Assembly: GCA_035041965.1 (NCBI GenBank)
Contig: JAPYMA010003048.1
Coordinates: 52,316 to 116,315, forward strand
Direction: 5' to 3'
Source of the DNA: Anisakis pegreffii
Lineage: Eukaryota; Nematoda; Chromadorea; Rhabditida; Anisakidae
DNA: 64,000 nt
Part shown: piece by piece, positions 1 to 28,413 of the stretch
Layout of the letters: each line of letters begins with the position of its first letter
Numbering within the stretch: the first letter of the stretch is position 1
Notes under the pieces: generated by a model
The model's database searches: none
The model's input: only the letters and a program-made list of their open reading frames with translations
Told to the model about the DNA's origin: nothing
Program-made: the position numbers and the translations under genes

Positions 1-3000
1 TGACAATAATCGTTTTTGTTTGCAAAACATATTTGCAGTGATCATTAAGCTGCAAAAGCTATGCATGCGACATCAATTTAATGCAGCGCTTCGATGAATT
101 GACATCTTCAGATCAGTTTTCATTTGCGCAAACTTTAATGGCACACACCCACGTACAAATCACATTTTTGCATTAATTGACCAACAGTTTAGAGTGGATT
201 AACACAGCGCAGATATCGTTTCATCGTACTCTAAGTGTGATTACGATTGTTTTGTTTCGATTATTGTTGATGTAGTAGTTAGTTGCTCTCCAAAGTATAA
301 TCTTGCACATAAGCGTTTGTGTTCGTATCATAGCATATCAGATTATCGCAGTGTAAACTATTTGAATATTATTTTGGTCTGAATATTATCAATCGATCAA
401 ATATTGTGTGCAAAGTTAGAAGAGCATACTTAAAGATAATTTTTTTGAAGTGATAATCCCCAAATTTGGTTTCAAGTGACGGGAAAATTTATAATTCTCA
501 TTGTAGTGTTTTTCCGCATTAAGTTTATTGATAATCATCTCATTGTTGTGAACACGTAACGGTCGATTTTGAGTTTATCAGCATTCACTGGAGAGAGAAT
601 TCCATCCATGAACGGCGTTTCCTTTTCGAGATTGTTTGCAGAATATTAGCCATTTTTTTCGTGACTACTTGGCTACAGAGCTAGTTCAGACGTTTGTCGT
701 CGATGGACGAAGAAAAAAAAGTTAAGTCCAAGGATCTTGCATGGGTCCAAAGGAGACCAATCTTTAGTTGTTTTTTAATTTGATCCAAAAGGTTTTTGTT
801 GTTATTGTATCATCATGAATTGTAACAATCATCATTTCCTTCTCCCTCCAGACGTTCAGTTTGCATATTACTCACGAACAAACAACTGCCGTTCCGAAAG
901 TGCATTACCTTAAATGTAATACATCATTGTTATTTTAATATATTGCCGCATCGTCATTCAGAAACAGCGAAATAATATGAACATCGGTGAAAAATGGGTG
1001 TACTGGTCGTAGTAACTCTCGATGGATGGATCATTCAATGTTATGTAAATTTGAGAAGTAGTTGAAAAAGAAGAAACCAATGACGAAAAAATAATGCATG
1101 ATTGGAAATGCTAATGCAGCTCAGGGGTATGTTCGTGTGAATTTAAGCGAAGTTGCAAAAGGAAGTGAATTGAGAACTGAAACTGCAAAAAATCACTGAG
1201 GGTGAGTGCATAAAGGCCAACCACTGCAGCTAGAATTACTTTGGATTGTTACTTGCGCAGAAGGCCAGTGAAAAATTGAAAGGGGAAAAGATGCGCAATT
1301 ATAAAAAGGCAAATATGATGTGTCAAGAGCTAGATGCGGTAGCTATCAACATAAAGCAAGCCAGTGGTTCAGTGTAATTGCTCGTTACTGGTGTAGTATA
1401 GTGGTTGCGGTGTTATCAAACAAGTGGAGTGCGAATCGAATCGCATTTGGTAAAAGATGTTGAAGTGAAGGGTGTTGAAAGGAACGTATCATCATGCATT
1501 GTTAAGTGAATAAATCTTAAACACTTTATAATCGCACTGAGCAACAACAGATGACGAGCAGCGAAGTGAACAAGTGTCTATTATATAGCATTGCCGAGTA
1601 AAGTAATCAAGTAGCCGTACCAATAAAGCAATAACAAGAGCACAATCATTATGATCGTCGCCATCAGCACTGCTGGCAACATCCTGCATCTACTCCCCAT
1701 CATCAATACCATCTTCTCCATTCTGTTCTCATATATCCATCAATCCATTCATCTTGCTACTTCTCTTCGCAACTTAACTTTATCTTATCTCATTTCAGTT
1801 CAATTTCATTTCATTTTGTTCATTCTTTATTCTCATCTCGGATCTCATTCCTTTTCTTCATCATTTCATCTCTTTATCATCTAATTGCAAATTGGTAACA
1901 TTCAACCTTATTATTTCTATTCTATTCAAATCAGCCACCAAGCATGTATGTGTTTCTGTCATCATCATCTTATATTGGCTTCATCCATCCATTTATCCAT
2001 CCTCGCATCGTTATCATCATTCATCCATCTATGCATTCATCCACCAAGCAACCACTGCTAGCTGCTAACTTCTAACAAGAAAGAGCATCGTTTTATTACT
2101 ATTGAGTGCCGACTGACGGCTGTATCCTAGCAGTTGGTCTCCTGTCTATTGGATTCCTCGACAACGTTGCATTTTTGGTTTCGATTCCAATGTCGGTCTA
2201 AGATTAGCTCAACTAGGAGAAAGAATGCGTTGCTTGGTCAATGGGTCGGTCTCATTTATCTCTCACTTGTCAGCTTAATAACACAATAACTCCATTCTGT
2301 GCTAGCAATATACGAGAGGAGTATCATGTTGTCTGCTCAATGGCTGCTATCTACTTAGGCCTGCTTATACGCCTTAATGAAAGTTTAGCCTTGGGCTGTG
2401 CACGCATTGATTAATTAGTAGAGCAGAGTGGTGAAGCGAGCAACGCTTTTGTGCTGGTTCAGTTAATGCTTCTATCGCCACTGCTTATTACTAGGTATAA
2501 CATCTTTGACGGACATAGGCTAGTTGGACTTAATTCTTAGTATATTGTTGTTATTACTATTACTGTTATCAGAAATATTATTATCGCCATATTCATCTCA
2601 TTTCGTGCGCACTATGCACCTACGTGCATCAACCATTTGCCTTTAACAAGTCACAGCTTTAGCCGTGAGCATTAACCAACTAACTATAACTACTACCACT
2701 ATAGAGGCAACCACATGTAATTGTAAGATTATTAAGAAAGTAGTTTGAGTTAGCACTTCACTAGTTGCAGTTATTGATACCTGTCGAGCAGCGTTTGCCT
2801 GTTGTGATTGATAGGATGTATGTATGGATGGTGATGAGATGAATGAAAGGCCGCGGCGACGCATGGATTAGATTTCTTTAGATCGCTTTCATCGGTTTGT
2901 GGTTGTGGTTGAGATAGATGACTGGCAGATAGTAGGAGATGAGATGGAACGAGATGCAACTTGATGAGATGAGACGAGACCATTCATCCATCTATCCAAA

Positions 3001-6000
3001 CAACCAACCATCTAATCGGCGCAACCCGTAATTCAATCCGGACGGCAGCACTTGGTGTGTGCCGTGCCTTGATGATGAGGAGGAGAATGAGGATGAGGAT
3101 AGACTGATAATGATGAGTAGTCTCTTACCAACAACGCAGCAGCCTACTTTCACTTCTTCCTCTCATTCACTACGGTTGCCAGTAGTTATCTCGATGGCCA
3201 CCTGGTTTGGTTGCTGCCTTATGTATGTTCGCATTCCATTCTTCTGGCATCGCCAGCTCGGCATTCCATCATTACTTTTATTACTCTTACTAATTCATTC
3301 AGGTATTTATGAGATTTACATTGATGATTTATGTCAAAGAACCACATTCAGTTCTTTATTTCACCTGCTGTTTCATTAGAAATACAGTTTAATGCAATTA
3401 TATTCGCTCATCATAATCTCAGATTGATAGAGTACTGCATCACATCCTGTTACGTCATTTATGCATTTTCTAACGATTATGGGATATTAGGTAAATTATT
3501 TTGCCTCGCTTTCACAATTCTGTCGACAAAGTCGCAGGAATCAAGTGGTAATTACACAAAATAATATTCCATGCACAAGAAAAAATTTCAATCGAACAAG
3601 GAAAACGATTGATCGTGAGGATGTAGAGGATGTTCAAGAAGAAATAGAAGTTGTGATCAGAGGCACTGGCGGGCCATTTTACTTGAAATTCACAAATTAC
3701 AAATTTCAGAGCACTCAATTATTTAATGCTCAATCGGTGACATTTTAAGGTGTAACTATGCTTAGCAGGTGTTTTTTGTGTGTGTATGTGTAAAAACAAC
3801 TGAATGTGACGCTGATACCATAAGGCTATTTGATTTTTGCGTATTCATGCAAGAAACTGAAGGCGTTCTGTTAAAGACTAATGAATGAATGCTTCAATTT
3901 GCAGACAGTTTGGAAGTGAACACTTAAGTGCACTTTGCAACAGTCGCAATTTATCAATTCGAATCGAATCGAATCGTATTTTTATGCGTAAGCTTGCAGC
4001 CGTTGTTTTTTGGTGGAAGTTTGCTAGTGAATAGCATATTTGATTGTTGCGTGAAAAATGCGATAGAAATGCTCACTTAAATGAAAGTTCCATTGAATTA
4101 AAGCTGACCAATAAGACTGAAATCAAAAATTCCGTTCAGTTGATGCATCATATTAACTAGGTAAATGAGTTATTCTTAGTCGCTTGAAACAAAAGCTTTC
4201 ACTGAAGCAATCGACGGGTTTGTCATTGATATTTTAGAGGCTTGGTTGCCGTTTTTTAGGGTCCACTCGAAAAAAATTCAATCAATAGGTATTGTTCGAA
4301 AATCTAACAGTGCTTTGAAATGTGCGCGTGACAGATATGCAAAGTGCACAGCATCTGAATCCGAATGTTATCTCTAATATTTGCATCTTAACAACAGCTT
4401 AATTTGACACTCATCCAACATTCGTATTACCGATCACTTCCAAAAGTTTGATTCTTAATTATTACACCAGACTACCAAGCATTAATTCTGATTCAATAAG
4501 GTTGTATTGTCATTAGTATTTTGTTTTTTTATTAGTTGTAACTATCATAAAATGCAGTGTTCAACATCTTCGTTGTTCTGTTCAATGCAATAGCTGTTTT
4601 GTTTCACTTTAAAAGATATGGGAATGATAATAGTGATCGTTTATTCATGAAACTGGTCGTTGTGGTATCACTGGATAGAATGTGATTTAACTGATGGATT
4701 GAAGTGATTTTTACCGAATATTCCTAGTGATTTCGATGGATGTTATCAGTAACTGATGCATTGATTCAGTTCAATTTAACTCTGCCATCACTAACAACAC
4801 TTGCACAATTGCTTTCTGCAACTTCTGATTGACTTATTTGAAACACGATGAGAAACATGTCGTATTTTTTATCGATCATTTTTGTCAGATAAATAACAGT
4901 TTCCAAATTATCGATGGCATTCGTTTTACGAAAATTCTGGTAAAAGTGTTATTGGTATTTAGCTTAAAAGAATAATGTTAGGTTGGAAAGATGACATGCA
5001 TCTTTATCAGTAACACGAAAGTAAGTCTTTTTCAATGTCCTCTTCATCGATGCACTCTTATCTCAGGTTTTTCATCATCTGCCGATAAGCGGAAAATATT
5101 TAGAATCGCCTGAAATAGACTTTAAAGCACTAACTCTCAAATACCTATCAAATGCATAAGGAGGAGTTTCCAATTTAATCGACGTAGAAAAACATTTGAA
5201 ATGAGATACTAAAATTATGTAATAAACTGTTTTGAATCAAATTACAAGCATTTCCAAAAAATGTCGAAATAGTTGCATGTTTAATGAATGTAAGTGACGA
5301 TATAATAGACTAATCCGTCTAAGAAATGGCTCATTTTTCAGCAAATGTCAAGAAATCAAACAATTCTGTTCAGGTTTCCAAGCAGTCATTTCATTCAGCT
5401 GTTCTGATGAACGTGATTGAAGAATTGTTCTTCAGTTATCTGGATGAATCGTATGGCTGATTCTTTTACCTGTTCAGTGTAATTAACACCTTGTCAATTT
5501 TGATTAACTTTTTATTCCGAAAAACAAAAGTCTTGTAGAGATGAGATGATATGTCTTCGTACAGCTTCAATCGACGATCGAATGAATAAGATAAATGCGC
5601 AGCATGCATAATGCCGCACCCTAAGCTTGCTCAAATGAATGATAATATTGTGTTGTATTATTGTAACTTTGCATTATAGTAATTAACAAATGATGACGTC
5701 TGTTGTAGTTTTATGCACTAACAAATGATATTTTTGAGAAATGTATACCAATAGTTCGAATAATCACTCATTAATTTGTAGAAAAGGAAATTCAAGTGCA
5801 GAAATTAATTTGTTGATTTGACTGAGCATATTCATAACGATTAAGAGTGTTAGATTATGAAATGGAGCGATGTATGTGTGCACATAATGGGATTGGGTTT
5901 GGAGAGGTATGATATGATGCAGCTAACTGATAGCGTCATATGTATGCGTCTTTGCATTGATGCTGCTTCTTAGTGCTGTTGAGTCATTGGAGGAGTAACG

Positions 6001-6985
6001 TCATTCAAGTTGGTTCGTGATGATAGTGTGGCGTGAAATAATTTGATCGTGCTTGTTTATGCCTGACAGATTATTCATCAAGTGGTACGATAAGGGTTTG
6101 AAGGGAAGCGACATTGATTAGGTGCATGTTTTCGGTCGGTTGCTTCTTAATATAGCTGACGATATTGCACATGATACTGATTTCACATATACAAAGACTT
6201 TAAATGTTCAACACCCATGCAATCACTTATTCAGTCTCATATACAATTTTGAGGCAATTCAGTTCAACATTGGCCGCATTCATTACTCATTTAGTTCACT
6301 CTAGCTTCAAGAACACAAGTGATGAGAAGATCAACATTTCATGCATATGCAACAATGAAATATAGCTATGTATTATGATATTGAATTTTATCAAAGTATC
6401 ACATTCATTCCAGCAGTATGAAATTAACAGCAATTGGTGCATAGTAAGAGCAATATAACAATAAAGAAATCACTACTTTCGCAGATAGTTGAAATGAAAT
6501 CAACGATTAACACTCACACAATGCAGCTTCACATAATCAGTCATCACTAGTAGCATTCAGCCATCGTGGTTTTGTGGTTGTGGATGATGGTGATGATGAT
6601 GAAGTTATAGTTCTTTGTGGTTGTCGTGAACACTGGCAACTGATATCAGAGGAAACGAAAGGAAAGGTGGGAAGGAACGGAGCACTGAGTTTTGCTACTG
6701 GGCTGCCTTGGTTACACGCTTCGACGACTAGTGGCAGTGTTGAGTTGTCGGCCATCATCATTTTCCACTCATGCGGCGGTCATCTCAACACTGCCGTCGA
6801 TTCACGTCGTCTAATGTCATTTACTCTGCTGTTGCTTCTGCCACTCTTCGTTCCTTGTTTCGTCGTTCGTTCGTTCGTTCGTTCACATTCCTTTCCGCCA
6901 CATCATCAGTTGCAGCTTCCTTCTTGTTCTTCCTATTCTGGAACTTTTTGAAACGGCCAGTTCTTCTCTTCACTTTTGTTTGCAG
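1..6985. other. Upstream region with no recognised gene
   Basis: No protein family was recognised on either strand. Open frames here are short and low-complexity, dominated by TCATC/CATT-type simple sequence, as in 1650-2060 and 2640-3060. Short tandem motifs include GAATC repeats near 3960 and TCGTT repeats near 6860. The stretch probably holds the upstream regulatory region of ctbp-1, and possibly untranslated exons, but I cannot place a promoter. Confidence 0.5.
6975..6985 (+). promoter_or_regulatory. Splice acceptor just upstream of the ctbp-1 start codon, possible spliced-leader site
   Basis: The sequence TTTGTTTGCAG ends 23 bases before the ATG at 7009. It is a strong nematode-type 3' splice site. 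Because the first recognisable codons (Met-Pro-Thr-Thr-Cys) start a THAP domain at its usual position, this acceptor either receives a trans-spliced leader or joins a 5' untranslated exon. Sequence alone cannot separate the two. Confidence 0.5.
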
Positions 6986-7008
6986 CGCTGCCTCAGTGGG
7001 CGCATCTA

Positions 7009-22968
<15,960 letters not shown>

Positions 22969-22978
22969 NNNNNNNNNN
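22969..22978. other. Assembly gap (10 Ns)
   Basis: Ten consecutive N bases separate the left inverted arm from about 990 bp of unique sequence. The real distance and even the join across this point are unknown. Confidence 0.99.
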
Positions 22979-23970
22979 CTATGCAAGTTCATATCCCATT
23001 TAAAATCAGCACTGATGAATGAAATCACAGCTACGATTAATACAAATAATAATAATAGCAGATGCAAAGAATAGGCACAATAGGAACGATTGCATGAACT
23101 AAATGAATACGAAAGCTAGCATATAAATATGGTTATAAGCCTTATAGTTTGATTCATAAGACTGAGTTGATTGAGATAGCTTTTATTCAGAAGTCCATTT
23201 CGGAGAATTAGAGGGATTTGAACGAAAGAAATGTTTATGTGTATAGATGACAACTCTAGAATGCTGCTGCTGCTTTATCGAAATGCAACGAATGCGTTAA
23301 TTCGATAAGATCAAATCACATTGATTGTTGTTTGTGTTGAGTGAGCAGCACTTAGAGACATGATGAAAACGCAGCAAGTAAAGCTGCGCTGCCTGCTGCA
23401 GTAAGTAAGATGTGCAATGAGAATCAATCAAGCAAATTGGTGAATATACCAATAAATGCTTTTAAAAGATATACACATCGCGGATAAGTGAGAATAATGC
23501 AGCATCGTTATGCACAATGATGAGTTGAGCAAACTGAACATTTTTGCTGTTGCATATTCAAACCAATCAATTAATCACTATTACTCTATATGCATTAACT
23601 ATCTAATTACCGTATGCATCAACTTACTGTATACATTAACTATCTAATTATATTTTATATGACTAAAACACATTTAAAAATGACGGATATGTGAAGCCGC
23701 TAGATACATTCATTGCGTTCACGTTTGCTAGTTATTGAAACGCACTCACAAATGCATGAAACTGTCCCAACCCTATCAATCTCAACAAAAAAAAACACTT
23801 CAAAAATTACTAACGTTATAATTGATATGACTAAAAATTTTTCTTGATTGGCGTCGATTTTTTTTGTCAAATTCCACTGACACTTTCAGTGCCAAAAATT
23901 TTTTGCAATAGACAGCAACTGTGACAGGCACCTATCTTTACTGGGTATGGTGTTGTATTCTTTTTTATTA
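22979..23970. other. Spacer between inverted arms, no gene seen
   Basis: Neither strand shows a recognisable exon; in particular the next expected CtBP exon is absent on both strands. An imperfect tandem duplication around ATTAACTATCTAATTA occurs at about 23590-23655. If the right contig is inverted relative to the left, the reverse complement of this spacer would be the continuation of the ctbp-1 intron after exon 6. Confidence 0.6.
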
Positions 23971-24649
<679 letters not shown>

Positions 24650-24667
<18 letters not shown>

Positions 24668-25369
24668 CCACCGAGACAAATCTGTTTTTGTCGACGATAA
24701 CTTCTTCCCATTTTGTGCCACTGATTGTTTCGCTAAAAAAGACGACGTGAGTGTTGCTGAAAAACTGTAAAAGAATGTATCAAATTATGATAAAGTATGA
24801 GCAAACTATCAAATTTTTATGCGTATCTCCAAAACTGCCTTCGTCAATTTTATACGCGAAAGATGATGTGTAAAAAACAGCTAAAATTCGCAATAAGATT
24901 GGATTCACGTGAGGCTCTTTTACTCTAACTAATAAAGAAGGAATAGACTGAAGACAGAAAATTTATCACTAATGAGTGAAGAAATGATTCGAGCATGGAC
25001 AGTACCCACTGCCTTCGAATGAACTGGATGATTACTGCCGGAATAATAAGTTGATGGTTTCAACACATTAGAACGGTAGTCGGTTTCATCGCTCAGATGC
25101 TCACTGGAAAATTCATCGAACGGATCTGTTTGTAGATCATAAAAACGTTCCGAATAATCGCTCTCTGAATAATCGCTCCAAGAAGAGGCGATTTGATGTG
25201 GGGAATCGGGTGATTGTGCTTGTGGTGTTTTTTTATGATCGTAGGTTTGTTCGATACTGCTTGTTTTCGATTGTTCGAATGGTTCTGAAGTTGTCTCTTC
25301 AAGAGGTACCAGTGATGTCATTGAACCCAAAGCTTCTGTTATCAACGCCGCTTCTGCTGCGCTCGGAAC
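24650..25369 (-). CDS. 3' end of an unrecognised Ser/Glu-rich protein gene
   Basis: Two exons chain in phase. Exon 25369-25006 has acceptor GATATAG and donor GTACTG and encodes 121 residues rich in Ser, Glu, Asp, Thr and Tyr, including repeated SDYSESDYSE-like text. Exon 24756-24650 has acceptor TTTTTCAG and encodes 35 codons ending RWSNQKI-stop. The product looks disordered, and I recognise no family. The last 18 bases of the second exon lie inside the right inverted arm, so the stop codon is supplied by duplicated ctbp-1 intron sequence. An alternative upstream acceptor (TTTTACAG) would open a different frame through the same exon, ending at a stop 13 bases further on. 5' exons were not found; they may lie between 25370 and 28413. 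Confidence 0.45.
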
Positions 25370-25420
25370 CTATATCAAAAGTTTTCTATCAGTACGGCTT
25401 AGAATGGTCGTTGTTTGTAG

Positions 25421-25457
25421 TAACTATATTGAAAACGTGATGATGAAATTTCAAACT
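25421..25457 (+). repeat. 37-bp segment repeated at 26303-26339
   Basis: The segment starting TAACTATATT and ending GAAATTTCAAACT recurs 882 bp downstream with a single mismatch. The second copy lies inside the non-autonomous element at 26225-26482. Confidence 0.9.
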
Positions 25458-26224
25458 TGGATTGCTTATGACGTCCTGATAATGTATAAAGGAGGAGAGA
25501 GCTAATTCCTAGTTCTGGATTGTGAGGGTGTTATAGGATTGCTCTTACAAATCATCTTCGTTTGTACTGGTGCTAGCGTTATGAACTAATTTAATGATTG
25601 TTGATTTATGAAACTGAATATAGTTTGTACATTGTTGAAGAATGTGAACGTACAAATGAGTGGTGCAATTGCAAATTCTAGAAGATTCCAAGCTAGCGAA
25701 TAGTGATAGTGATAGCGATAGCGAACAGCGGACTAATTTTGCTTAATTAACGGTTCAACGATAATGTTTCGCTATTGCTTTAGCGATAATAGTGACAGCG
25801 CATTGTTTGAAACGACCCAAACATTTTTTTAACGGATCAGCGATAGCGTAGCTACTGTTTGTCATTAGCGTATCCATCTATGGTAATCTTATTATGCTCA
25901 TCAAGATTATGAAAGCAATTAAGAGAACATTGACATTGATAGTGTTGAAAGGATACGACCACGATTAGCTATCAATGAAAGAACCAAGAGAAATTTCAAT
26001 TAGACTGCACTCACTGATTGGTTATACATGACATGTGCTTCGTAACTGATGTATGATACATTTTGTATGCGACTGTAACTGCTTTATCTATTGATGATGA
26101 ATGGAAATATTATTGGAAGTTGTGCATATCAATCAACCTAATCATTTTTGTAAGAATTGAGTTTTCAGTTGTGGTTCATTTAAATAATGCAATCGAAAAA
26201 GCAACAGTTTGAGCCATGACATAG

Positions 26225-26482
26225 GTCAACGGTTGGCAGGTAGGTTTGACGGCGGGCCGAAATTTTTCCGAGCAACTGACCGGCGGGCTACCGTAGCTTT
26301 TTTAACTATATTGGAAACGTGATGATGAAATTTCAAACTAGTAGCTAGTAGCTAAATAATTTAAAGCCTTTTTTCTTTTCTTTTTTTGCGCCTTTAAAAT
26401 CAAATTCTCAAATTCATCTGACGGGCCGAAAATTATTGTCGGTGGGCCAATTTTGGCCCGCGAGCCGTGGGTTACCGATGCC
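26225..26482. mobile_element. hAT-type non-autonomous element with 8-bp target duplication
   Basis: The element is flanked by perfect direct repeats TGACATAG at 26217-26224 and 26483-26490. Its ends are related in inverted orientation (left GTCAACGG..., right ...CCGATGCC), followed by GGGCC-rich subterminal motifs on both sides. An 8-bp duplication is the hallmark of hAT transposons. There is no transposase ORF. The centre contains the 37-bp segment shared with 25421-25457. Confidence 0.8.
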
Positions 26483-26490
26483 TGACATAG

Positions 26491-28413
26491 GTATTTATGT
26501 AACTCACTGATCTAATAGAATATTTATTCTCAACTGAGAGTGATTCTTCAGAACTGCCTCACTGTTATGTTTTCTGCAAGATCAAATGCTGTTGCATTAA
26601 ATTTGCCTTATTATTGAAATGTTTTTAGATATAATATAAGAAAGTTCAAAGTTTAATCAATTCATATCCATAAACACAACAGTAATACAGTTAAAGATTC
26701 ACAAAATGTGATAACAAATACAGATACGAACTGTTAGCGCAATAATAGTTGGGAAATCAATCAATGAACAAGTTGCACAGGGATGTAAATTAATTGAAGA
26801 TTTATAAGCAGCAATTGAAAATTCATCGGTACCAATATAGCACGAGATACTTAATTTCTTACGAGCACAAAAGACTGCTGTGACCATTGAAACAGGGTAA
26901 TTCAGCATTTAGCCAATGGTTGGAAACGAGAAAAAAATCCTTTCAGAAGTTTCACGAAGTTGACTTAGGTCACGATTCTCATCTTCTATTTTGAACAAAA
27001 CGAATGATGCAAGCAGCATTTCTAACAGTGAACGTTAAACGCACTAATTAGAAGATACTTTCTGAACAGGTTGTATTCTTGCAAGGATGGGCATAATAAC
27101 AACTAATAAGCAACGAATATGGGTCAACCACAACAATGACAAAAGTTTCAATACTGCGGATAAAACGAACACTTAATTTACGAATTTATAATGAACTATA
27201 ATATTGCATGCAATGAACAGTCATGAAAGCAGTGCAAACGAAGTTTGGTATTTTTCATATCGACATAATGCGATGTTTATTCCCCTAGATTTTTACCTGA
27301 AGCAGATGTGGTTTAAATGAGCTATTATCGAAACAATAAATTGACTAATCAGAACGCACTTCATGTGTGAATATTTTCAAAGAAAGATCTATCCAGCAAT
27401 GCAGATAAACATGACAATATTGTTGGTCTGTTAAACTGAATGTTTTCCTCCACTTTTAAATTCTGATCATTGTGCACCTTCATCTTTTCTTTTCGAAAAA
27501 CTACTCAATTGTGAATACAGGCAAAACGATCATAGCAAAACCAGATACGATAAACAGATTTGAAATGATGCACGAAAAGAGAAAATAATTTTATCTTCAT
27601 CGCCAATTTCAGTGCAAATCACGCTGCGTGAAGAACATATGAGTTTACCCCTTCATTTTCAATATCACATACACTGCAAATAACGATTTTTGGTTGTAGA
27701 TGAGATGAATAAAAATGGCCGAATGTTTTGCGGAAAAGCAATCCGTAATCCATAAAATCCTCTCCATTCGTCTGCTGGCTGAATAGATAACACTGCCCAA
27801 TGAGAAGATTAAAGATAGCAGATGCTTAAGTAACACAAAGAGATGTGACAGAAGTTCGCAAAAAAAGGTTCAAAAACTCAGTAAAGTGCATTTGGAATTG
27901 ATTCACTAATTTGCCAACTGGTTTCGAGATGAATTCGATTTTCTTGGAAATTCCCTCGGCGAATTCTTCCGTCCTCTTTTTTTTCGAAATTAAAAAAATG
28001 GTTCTCAGATTTTTAAAGGATCGTCGAATAATTTCATGTCTGCAAAACAAGATAGGTGGAACATGAAAGATAGGTGGAAAATTATAATAATGATTAGCAC
28101 ATTGAAATGAATAGACTGTAAAAGACGAATGAAATTAAAAACAAATTTCATTATAGATCATCACGAAAATTCATTGATGAGATCACATCACAATTATTCA
28201 ACACATCTGAACCAGCACGTTTTAAAGGCGCAATGCAATCAAAAGAATGATCAAACGATCAACCAGGCTATTGTTCAATAAATAATTCAGTCATTTTACG
28301 ATACTGATGGGAAAATTCGATGCAATTCGATTCGATAGTATGCATGGTATGATCGCAGCAATCAGTTCCCCTCATCCAAATAAATTAATCAAGCTGTCAG
28401 TCATTAATCATCT
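26491..28413. other. Region between minus-strand genes, no gene assigned
   Basis: Several short minus-strand open frames occur (26699-26908, 27645-27836, 27826-28050). The last has protein-like charged text (EEFAEGISKKIEF) and could be a 5' exon of the gene ending at 24650. None has both convincing splice sites and phase, so none is called. Confidence 0.4.
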
